A stretch of DNA of 7,278 bases from an uncultured Collinsella sp. Its GTDB lineage: Bacteria > Actinomycetota > Coriobacteriia > Coriobacteriales > Coriobacteriaceae. The notes under the pieces are model-generated. The model had not been told where the DNA came from. It was given only the letters and a program-made list of their open reading frames with translations, and did not search any database. Position numbers and translations under genes: made by a program. Below are positions 1-4,954 of this stretch, piece after piece. The stretch spans positions 1-7,278 of the forward strand of contig URWQ01000072.1 of the NCBI GenBank assembly GCA_900551635.1. Reading direction: 5' to 3'. The first letter of the stretch is position 1, and every line of letters begins with the position of its first letter.

Positions 1-3
1 CCG

Positions 4-88
4 CCGTTTGGCCAATCTGCCGTTCAATTTCAAAGGCGCGACCAGAAGGTCAGCGCCTTTTCATTTCACGGCACCTTGGCTCAAACGG
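4..88. repeat. nested imperfect palindrome with a terminator-like core
   Basis: Three nested pairs of complementary arms can be seen: 4-15 with 77-88 (one bulged T), 18-23 with 68-73 (perfect), and the core 32-43 with 48-60 (AAAGGCGCGACC / GGTCaGCGCCTTT, one bulged A, AGAA loop). The core is followed by a T-rich stretch on both strands, so it could end transcription in either direction, including that of the toxin-antitoxin operon that stops at 134. The outer arms make the structure longer than an ordinary terminator and recall a REP/BIME-like or miniature inverted-repeat element. A further arm (49-55 GTCAGCG with 97-103 CGCTGAC) could form a competing fold. I see no coding region in 1-133. 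Confidence 0.6.
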
Positions 89-133
89 CAGGCTCTCGCT
101 GACTTTTGCTCAACCTGTGGGGTCTTCAAATTG

Positions 134-625
134 TTAGAGCGTTGCTAAGTAATTCTTTGCGTCTTCTACGCTCATTGCGGCGACTGGTGCGTGTGAGCAG
201 AGCTTGACATCGTTGGTGACCAGAAGGTCCGCCTTTGTGCGCATCGCTGCCGCGATGATTAAATCGTCTTCGTAATCGCTATGGAGATTACGCTGCTTGC
301 TCGCCATCCATATGTCACTCAGGTCGCAGGGTACCGGCGTGGCAAGTTGCGACAACACGTCGAGGCAATCCCATGCAAGTGATGTCGCCGCCACGGCGGC
401 ATCTTGGGATAGCGAGCCATGCTCGCGCCGATACCACGCCTTATGTTCGCTCGAAATCAAATAGAACAGGTCTTTGGACGATGTCGCCGCATACATCAGC
501 TCAGCCTGAGCCGTACACGCATCACGCAAAAACTCAATTGCCGCCGAACGACCGCGTCGTGAAGGGATGAAATAATCAAGCCACACGTTGGTGTCAACCA
601 AGATGCGCTTAGGATTCTCACTCAT
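134..625 (-). CDS. PIN-domain toxin (VapC-like ribonuclease) of a type II toxin-antitoxin pair
   Basis: This 163-residue protein has the features of a PIN-fold nuclease. An N-terminal strand carries the first acid (D11 in LVDTNVWLDYF). Acids sit mid-protein (E31 or E60 are candidates for the conserved glutamate). A YEDDLIIAAA block follows (D120/D121), and the closing TND is at 137-139. Length and order of motifs fit the family. PIN toxins are Mg2+-dependent RNases, usually cutting tRNA, rRNA or mRNA in the cytoplasm; the target here cannot be read from the sequence. Its start overlaps the end of the upstream antitoxin gene by 8 bases, so the two are probably translationally coupled. A GAGGAG lies about 13 bases before the ATG, which is distant for a ribosome binding site. 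All catalytic positions seem present, so I expect an active enzyme. Confidence 0.85.
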   Translation of the reverse strand: MSENPKRILVDTNVWLDYFIPSRRGRSAAIEFLRDACTAQAELMYAATSSKDLFYLISSEHKAWYRREHGSLSQDAAVAATSLAWDCLDVLSQLATPVPCDLSDIWMASKQRNLHSDYEDDLIIAAAMRTKADLLVTNDVKLCSHAPVAAMSVEDAKNYLATL

Positions 626-998
626 AGAGCCAGCTCATCTCCTCGCCATAGCGATCCGCATAGGCATTCCGTTTGAGCTCTTCGTCGTCCGATGGCTGAG
701 CCCTAACCAGATCGATTCCCGACTCACGGCAAGCGGCAGCGAACAGCTTCGACCCCTGATCCATGAGCTCGAGCTTACGTTTGGCGGCCTTTTCGCGCTC
801 GCGCTGTTCCGCCCGGGCACGACTGGGCAGCAGGATATCCTCGAGCGCACCGGGGCGATCGGCCAGCGACGCTGCAAGCTGCCAGAGCGCTCGCACCGCT
901 TGGCTCGGCGTCATACCGGCCCTGGAGAGAGCGGCGTCCCCACTCCTTTTAAGATCGGCATCGAGACGTACGTTGATCTGAGCGGCTGTTGTGGTCAT
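618..998 (-). CDS. RelB/DinJ-type ribbon-helix-helix antitoxin
   Basis: The 126-residue product begins with a short strand (QINVRL, residues 7-12) and two helices (about 13-27 and 31-45). The turn GMTPSQAVRAL between them is typical of RelB/DinJ antitoxins, which bind DNA as ribbon-helix-helix dimers. A charged helix follows (about 58-80, rich in R, E and K), then an acidic C-terminal part that would wrap the partner toxin. It is longer than the usual 80-100 residue RelB. It is the first gene of the pair, as is common, and has a strong ribosome binding site (AAGGAGGGG at 1001-1009, 2 bases from the ATG at 998). Antitoxins of this class normally repress their own operon; palindromic sequence lies just upstream. 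RelB-type antitoxins more often pair with RelE/YafQ toxins, so the partnership with a PIN toxin is a mixed arrangement. Confidence 0.8.
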   Translation of the reverse strand: MTTTAAQINVRLDADLKRSGDAALSRAGMTPSQAVRALWQLAASLADRPGALEDILLPSRARAEQREREKAAKRKLELMDQGSKLFAAACRESGIDLVRAQPSDDEELKRNAYADRYGEEMSWLYE

Positions 999-1000
999 AA

Positions 1001-1080
1001 CCCCTCCTTAATACTTTATAATTATCATAAAACTCTATGGTAAATACGTAAAGCATGTATAGCAATAAATAAGTATTAGC
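1001..1080 (-). promoter_or_regulatory. toxin-antitoxin promoter and candidate operator
   Basis: This AT-rich stretch stands out from the GC-rich genes around it. Reading leftward, TTTACG, a 17-base gap and TATGAT make a plausible sigma-70 promoter, with other possible hexamers nearby. A 17-base imperfect palindrome at 1015-1031 (TTTATAATTATCATAAA, seven of eight pairs match) overlaps the -10 area. It is a good candidate site for the antitoxin dimer. An 8-base inverted repeat, TAATACTT (1009-1016) and AAGTATTA (1071-1078), brackets the whole region. The promoter assignment is by eye only. Confidence 0.45.
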
Positions 1081-1093
1081 CGTGCTCCGTGCA

Positions 1094-1129
1094 CAAAAAG
1101 CCGCCGAGGCACATTGCACCTCGGCGGCT
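1094..1129 (-). terminator. rho-independent terminator of the GntR-family gene
   Basis: An 11-base-pair perfect stem, AGCCGCCGAGG (1099-1109) with CCTCGGCGGCT (1119-1129), has a 9-base loop. On the minus strand the stem is followed at once by TTTTT (1094-1098). This is the classic intrinsic terminator layout for the leftward gene ending at 1214. It also shields that gene from the toxin-antitoxin promoter region further left. Confidence 0.85.
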
Positions 1130-1178
1130 ACGCATCACCAATCTAGTTCGGTTTCACCCTTTGCATTTGCCCAGATAA

Positions 1179-1215
1179 AACCTGCCAAAATGAACCTGTC
1201 CCTATTTGGCAGGTT
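1179..1215 (-). repeat. REP-like hairpin overlapping the stop codon of the GntR-family gene
   Basis: Perfect 11-base arms AACCTGCCAAA (1179-1189) and TTTGGCAGGTT (1205-1215) enclose a 15-base loop. The right arm includes part of the stop codon of the regulator (1214-1216). On the minus strand the hairpin is followed by TTTTATCTGG, so it could act as a first, weaker terminator. The loop region reads GGGACAGGTTCATTTTGG on the minus strand. This resembles the GGGACAG(A/G)TTCATTTT motif that I recall from repeats linked to Y1 (REP-associated) transposases. That link is from memory, and no transposase gene is present here. Confidence 0.5.
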
Positions 1216-1945
1216 AGCGGAGCTTGCTGGTCTCGAAGTACTCGGGGAACTGGTCCAGAACCTCGGTCTGGTTGCGGAACATCATATGCAGGTGCTTGCT
1301 GACCAAAAAGCTCGCTTCGATGGGGTCGCGACCGGCGATAGCGCGGCGAATCTGCTTGTGCTCGTTCACGATGTCCTGATTGTCGAGAACCTGCGTGGCG
1401 GCGCGCAGCCAGCGGAAGCGCTCCAGGTCGGCATTGGTCTCTTCGAGCCACGACCACACGGTGCTGCGACATGCGATGCTAAAAATCATGTGATGCATGA
1501 GGTTGTCGCTCAAAAAGAAGCCGATGCGATCCTCTTCGGCCATGGCCTTTTCCTGCAGCACGATGGCGCGGTCGAGCTGCTCGATGCCGGCCGACGTGGC
1601 GCGCGCACAGCACTCCACAATCACCTGCTTTTCCAGATGCTCGCGGATGTAACAGGCACTCTCGGCAAGGGTGAGGTTGATGGGCGAGACGTAGGTACCG
1701 CTCTGGGGCACGGTGCGCACCAGGCCTTCCTGCGCCAAACGAACCAAAGCCTCGCGCACAGGGGTGCGCCCCATATCTAGGTCGTCGCAAAGTTGCTTGA
1801 CGCCCAGCTTTTCGCCCGGCTTGTAGTCCAGGTAGACGATTTTGCGTCGAATGGTGTGGTAGGACTGGTCCTGTAGGCTCGTTTCCTGCTCGCCGACGTG
1901 CATCGATTCTTCCATAGCGCCTCGCAACTGTTCTATCAAACTCAT
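1214..1945 (-). CDS. GntR-family transcriptional regulator, FadR/FCD subfamily
   Basis: This 243-residue protein has an N-terminal winged helix-turn-helix (about 28-88). Its recognition region MGRTPVREALVRLAQEGLV is followed by the wing VPQSGTYVSP, the hallmark of GntR proteins. Residues about 95-230 form an all-helical FCD ligand-binding domain. Candidate metal ligands are D147, H151, H196 and H218, a pattern typical of FCD members that bind carboxylic acids through a divalent metal. The ligand is unknown. The gene is divergent from the exporter at 2109 across 163 bases, so it probably controls that exporter and itself. The first ATG (1945) has no ribosome binding site. An in-frame ATG at 1915 (residue 11) has GAGG just upstream and may be the true start, giving 233 residues. 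It ends in two hairpins, the second a strong terminator. Confidence 0.88.
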   Translation of the reverse strand: MSLIEQLRGAMEESMHVGEQETSLQDQSYHTIRRKIVYLDYKPGEKLGVKQLCDDLDMGRTPVREALVRLAQEGLVRTVPQSGTYVSPINLTLAESACYIREHLEKQVIVECCARATSAGIEQLDRAIVLQEKAMAEEDRIGFFLSDNLMHHMIFSIACRSTVWSWLEETNADLERFRWLRAATQVLDNQDIVNEHKQIRRAIAGRDPIEASFLVSKHLHMMFRNQTEVLDQFPEYFETSKLR

Positions 1946-2108
1946 ATGTCAGTTGTTAATTATGCCGCGAATCAGCTCTCCGCGGTGGGCAATTCGGCTG
2001 TTGCCTGAGAACTATTGCGGCATCTTAGTCTGTGTTTGCGCAAGGCTGTGCTCAATGTTGCCGTATCATAAGCCGTCGCAAACGTGAAATAGAAAGAAGG
2101 AATCCCAT
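1946..2108. promoter_or_regulatory. divergent control region between the GntR-family gene and the exporter gene
   Basis: These 163 bases carry the control signals of both genes. For the leftward gene, a -10 like CATAAT lies at 1959-1964 on the minus strand, with no clear -35. It would start the transcript near 1952, which fits translation from the ATG at 1915 better than from 1945. Several inverted repeats could be operator half-sites: ATGCCGC (1962-1968) with GCGGCAT (2017-2023), GGCAA with TTGCC near 1988-2005, and GTTTGCG (2034-2040) with CGCAAAC (2077-2083). There is also the 8-base palindrome TTGCGCAA at 2036-2043. No convincing rightward -35/-10 pair is visible. The exporter has a good ribosome binding site (AAGGA, about 2097-2101). 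Confidence 0.4.
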
Positions 2109-3143
2109 ATGCAACTGGCAAATATCGTTCGCGAGCGCTGGAAAGGCGTCTTGTTCTGCCTGATCATTGCCATTCCCGCGACGTTGCTCGGCAAACAAAT
2201 TGAGGTGGTCGGCGGTCCGGTATTTGCCATCCTCTTTGGCATGGTCCTGGCGCTCGTCTTTCCCAGGAAGCGTCGCGAACAGCTCGCCGCCGGCGTCACC
2301 TATACGTCCAAAAAAGTCTTGCAGTACGCGGTTATCCTGCTTGGCTTTGGCATGAACCTCTCCCAGATTCTGTCCAAGGGCGCCCAGTCGCTGCCGATTA
2401 TCGTGGCGACGATCTCGACCTCGCTTGTCATCGCCTTTGTGCTCTGCCGCGTCATGAACGTACCGGGTAAGATCGCGACGCTTGTGGGTGTGGGTTCGTC
2501 GATTTGCGGCGGTTCGGCCATCGCTGCGACCGCGCCCGTCATCGATGCCGACGATCGCGAGATTGCCCAGGCCATTTCGGTCATCTTCCTGTTTAACGTT
2601 ATCGCGGCGCTCGTGTTTCCGACGCTCGGCGGCATGCTCGGGCTGACCAACGAGGGCTTTGGCCTGTTTGCCGGCACCGCCATCAACGACACCTCGTCGG
2701 TAACGGCTGCGGCGAGCGCCTGGGACAGCATGCATCCCGGCGCCAATGTGCTCGAGAGCGCCACAGTGGTCAAGCTCACCAGGACGCTGACCATTATTCC
2801 CATCACGCTGGTCCTCGCATGCTGGCAGATGCATCTGGCACGCAAGGCCGGCGGTGACGCCAAAAGCACGTTCTCGCTTAAACGTGCGTTTCCCATGTTT
2901 GTGCTGTTCTTTGTGCTGGCGAGCGTGATCACCACGGTGCTTCAGCTTCCCGCGTCCATCACGGCGCCCATCAAGGAGCTGTCGAAGTTCTTTATTGTGA
3001 TGGCCATGGCGGCTATTGGTTTTAATACCGATATCGTCGAGCTGGTCAAAAAGGGCGGCAAGCCCATCGCGTTGGGCTTTTGCTGCTGGATTGGCATTGC
3101 GTGCATGAGTTTGGGAATGCAGCACGTGCTGGGAATCTGGTAG
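2109..3143 (+). CDS. YeiH/UPF0324-family putative sulfate (anion) exporter, multi-pass membrane protein
   Basis: The 344-residue product is close to the usual length of the family and very hydrophobic, with about ten membrane segments. Family blocks are seen in order: the glycine-rich VGVGSSICGGSAIAATAPVI (126-145), the reentrant-looking FAGTAINDTSSVTAA (187-201), VKLTRTL (221-227) and AAIGFNTD (301-308). The family is called putative sulfate exporter, and some members have been tied to release of sulfite or sulfate from sulfonate breakdown. The substrate here is not proven. AAGGA lies about 7 bases before the ATG, supporting this start. The divergent FCD regulator suggests expression induced by an organic acid or a related ligand. 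The gene is complete, and no sulfur-metabolism genes are visible nearby. An alternative role as a general small-anion exporter cannot be excluded. Confidence 0.87.
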   Translation: MQLANIVRERWKGVLFCLIIAIPATLLGKQIEVVGGPVFAILFGMVLALVFPRKRREQLAAGVTYTSKKVLQYAVILLGFGMNLSQILSKGAQSLPIIVATISTSLVIAFVLCRVMNVPGKIATLVGVGSSICGGSAIAATAPVIDADDREIAQAISVIFLFNVIAALVFPTLGGMLGLTNEGFGLFAGTAINDTSSVTAAASAWDSMHPGANVLESATVVKLTRTLTIIPITLVLACWQMHLARKAGGDAKSTFSLKRAFPMFVLFFVLASVITTVLQLPASITAPIKELSKFFIVMAMAAIGFNTDIVELVKKGGKPIALGFCCWIGIACMSLGMQHVLGIW

Positions 3144-3409
3144 AGAAGTAGCTTATTCGCGTGCTGGCTGCCGGTGAGCGCAAGCCTTCGGTGGAGCGAT
3201 AGGAGCTCTTGCGGGTATGGCTTGTCCGCAGGTTTATAAGTCCCGAAGAGCTCTTATCGCCCCGCCAGGATGGCGATGCGGGGCAACACCTATACTCGCA
3301 GGACGGCGCTTTCTGCCCTATAGTGTTTGGTGAGCAATATCGTTCAATTTTGAAACACTCGGTCGTGCGACCGTCGGCGGTTGCACGTCGCCGCGGACAG
3401 GGGCAAATC
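3144..3409 (+). promoter_or_regulatory. structured leader upstream of the Fis-type regulator
   Basis: This 266-base gap is full of stems. A long one pairs 3196-3215 with 3242-3260 (about 19 pairs, one G-T and one bulge). Next is GCCCCGC (3259-3265) with GCGGGGC (3278-3284). AACACcTATA (3285-3294) pairs with TATAGTGTT (3319-3327), which competes with AGTGTTT (3322-3328) pairing AAACACT (3353-3359). Last is the palindrome CGGTCGTGCGACCG at 3360-3373. Because the centre of the long stem is itself palindromic, AGGAGCTCTT (3201-3210) and AAGAGCTCTT (3246-3255) are also near-identical sites 45 bases apart and could be operators. Two -10-like hexamers, TATACT (3291-3296) and TATAGT (3319-3324), lack good -35 partners. 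No stem is followed by a T run, so an ordinary terminator for the exporter is not evident. Confidence 0.5.
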
Positions 3410-4627
3410 ATGGATAGCAATGCTAAGCTGAACATCTTGACCGATGCCCTAGCTGCTGCCGGGGCCTCGGCATTGGCAATCGATGCGCGTGGGGACGTCG
3501 CGATCTCGACCATGAATGACGCGGCGCTTGAGCGGGATGTGGCGGCTTTTGTCGCTGAGCGTCTCGACCGTATAGGAGACGGCGCGCGTCTGGTTATGGG
3601 GCGTGAGGGTACGCGCCTGAGCCTGACCGTTCGCCCCACCGACAAAGAGGGCGGGAGGCTTTGGGTCGTTGTGGTCCGCGAGGTGCGCGGTGCCGCGGCG
3701 CATGCGGGCATCGAGTGGCTCAACGCCGACGAAGTTGAGGTCCGCTATGAATCGAGCGCGTACGGCATCGTTGAGGGGGCGGCCTCGGTGGCTGTACCGG
3801 TTACCGAGAGCTATGCGCGCGGCGTGCCCCTTATGCTCGAGGGCGAGCTGGGAGCGGGTCAGGTCGAGATTGCCAAGCGCCTCTATCTGGATGGCCCTTT
3901 TGTCGATCAGCCCTTTGTTTCCGTCGCGCTCGATGAACTCACCGATCGCGGTTGGCGCCATGTGCTCAAAAGCTCCGAATCGCCGCTGTTCCAAACGGGG
4001 CTGACCCTTTGCATTGAGGGCTGGAATGCGGTTGGCCCCCAGCGCCTCCGCGAGCTGGTCTCCACGATGACCGACACCGCGTTGGCGACGCGCTGCCATG
4101 TGGTGCTGACGGCGAATGACATGCCGGGCGGCGGCGAAAGTGATCAAGCCGCCTTTGTGACCGAGCGCTTCGCCTGTGCGGTGAGCGTCGCGCCGGCAAT
4201 CGTGGAGCAGGGAGCCGCGTCGACGAAGGTCGCGCGCTATTTGGAATATCTCGCTGATGCATTTGGGACGGCAGCGCCCACGCTGTCTGCCGCGGCGACG
4301 AAGACGCTCGATGCTTACCGCTGGCCGCGCAACTATCTGCAGCTCCGCGAGGTCTCGGAACGACTGTATATATTGGTGGGGACGGGCACGGTGGACCGCG
4401 CTGTGGCGGAGGAAGTGTTCGCCCAAGAGGACGTGATTAAGACCGCAACCTTTGGCGCCCCGACGCTTGAAAGTGACCTGTATATCCTGCGACCGCTGGC
4501 CGATACCGAGCGAGATATCGCGCATCTGGTTGTAGACCATCTCCACGGCAACCGAACCCGTGCGGCGGAGGTGCTGGGCATAAGCCGTACAACGCTGTGG
4601 CGCTTGCTGAAGGACGATGACCGTTGA
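3410..4627 (+). CDS. Fis-type helix-turn-helix regulator with a degenerate NtrC-like AAA+ domain
   Basis: From the ATG at 3410 the protein has 405 residues. AGGGG at 3399-3403, 6 bases upstream, supports this start; the frame stays open upstream to 3209, but that extension runs through the stem-rich leader. Residues 1-110 form an unrecognised sensor-like region. Residues about 125-325 align by eye with the core of sigma-54 activators. A P-loop-like GELGAGQ (145-151) has glutamine where the catalytic lysine should be. A Walker B-like LTLCIEG (198-204) and a YRWPRNYLQLREV block (303-315) follow, the latter matching the usual YPWPGNVREL. No GAFTGA loop is present. The C-terminus (about 366-401) is a Fis-type helix-turn-helix with NRTRAAEVLGISRTTLWRLL. 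It probably binds DNA but is unlikely to hydrolyse ATP or drive sigma-54 RNA polymerase. Targets are unknown. Confidence 0.75.
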   Translation: MDSNAKLNILTDALAAAGASALAIDARGDVAISTMNDAALERDVAAFVAERLDRIGDGARLVMGREGTRLSLTVRPTDKEGGRLWVVVVREVRGAAAHAGIEWLNADEVEVRYESSAYGIVEGAASVAVPVTESYARGVPLMLEGELGAGQVEIAKRLYLDGPFVDQPFVSVALDELTDRGWRHVLKSSESPLFQTGLTLCIEGWNAVGPQRLRELVSTMTDTALATRCHVVLTANDMPGGGESDQAAFVTERFACAVSVAPAIVEQGAASTKVARYLEYLADAFGTAAPTLSAAATKTLDAYRWPRNYLQLREVSERLYILVGTGTVDRAVAEEVFAQEDVIKTATFGAPTLESDLYILRPLADTERDIAHLVVDHLHGNRTRAAEVLGISRTTLWRLLKDDDR

Positions 4628-4638
4628 GCGAGGCACCC

Positions 4639-4667
4639 GTGACCGCACGCGACGCGTGTGCTACAGT
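4639..4667 (+). promoter_or_regulatory. candidate extended -10 promoter of the small basic protein gene
   Basis: GTGACC (4639-4644), a 17-base spacer and TACAGT (4662-4667) preceded by TGc form a good sigma-70-type promoter just after the stop codon of the regulator at 4627. The spacer holds the palindrome CACGC-GAC-GCGTG (4646-4658), placed exactly where a repressor would block polymerase. The start of transcription would be near 4674. Confidence 0.5.
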
Positions 4668-4711
4668 CCAAAGCGTTATTGTTTCGATTTGGTTACGGCG
4701 TGCGAGGGCAT

Positions 4712-4954
4712 ATGGCTGAGACTTCAAAACCGAGCCGCAGAAGGCGGAGTGCCGCGCCGGTCAACCGACGCACAACATCGGTGACGTGGGGCAAACACGC
4801 CTCGGGGTTTGATGGCTCGTTCAAGCGCACTAAATACGGCTATCCTTCGGCAAGCGCCCGCTTGGCAATGCAGGCAGAGTCCTCGCTGTGGGGCCGCAAA
4901 CGCGTGGTGGGCATTCCGTTCTCTGATGCCGTGCGGGAGAAAGTCGCTTCGTAA
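4712..4954 (+). CDS. small basic protein of unknown function, probably cut at the chimeric junction
   Basis: This frame gives 80 residues from the ATG at 4712, with GAGGG 5 bases upstream. I do not recognise the family. The N-terminus is extremely basic (SKPSRRRRSAAPVNRR), followed by a polar segment with aromatic residues (VTWGKHASGFDGSFKRTKYGYP) and a helix-like stretch ending in SLWGRKRVVGI. A basic cytoplasmic tail followed by GRKRVVGI often precedes a membrane segment, so the natural gene may continue as a membrane or secreted protein. Residues from about 69 onward (PFSDAVREKVAS) lie over the coding region of the opposite-strand Bacteroidetes lipoprotein and are probably not native. The stop at 4952-4954 would then be accidental. 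Treat this as a 5' fragment of an actinobacterial gene. Confidence 0.55.
   Translation: MAETSKPSRRRRSAAPVNRRTTSVTWGKHASGFDGSFKRTKYGYPSASARLAMQAESSLWGRKRVVGIPFSDAVREKVAS

Noticed and set aside
1..102. open plus-strand frame from the left edge that could be the tail of a gene
   Set aside because: It lies almost wholly inside the nested palindrome, is only about 33 codons long and resembles no known protein end.
588..1043. 151-residue plus-strand open frame over the antitoxin gene
   Set aside because: The minus-strand antitoxin has a strong ribosome binding site, ribbon-helix-helix signature and operon partner; the plus frame has none.
2052..3125. 357-residue minus-strand open frame opposite the exporter gene
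   Set aside because: Low-complexity product rich in R, D, G, H and Q. It is the antisense of a clear membrane-protein gene, as is common in GC-rich DNA.
3209..3409. 67-residue N-terminal extension of the Fis-type regulator
   Set aside because: It has no ribosome binding site at 3209, runs through strong stems and two -10-like hexamers, and the ATG at 3410 has a well-placed AGGGG.
3449..4648. 399-residue minus-strand open frame opposite the Fis-type regulator
   Set aside because: Arginine- and histidine-rich product with no recognisable motif, and the plus strand encodes a protein with clear domain marks.
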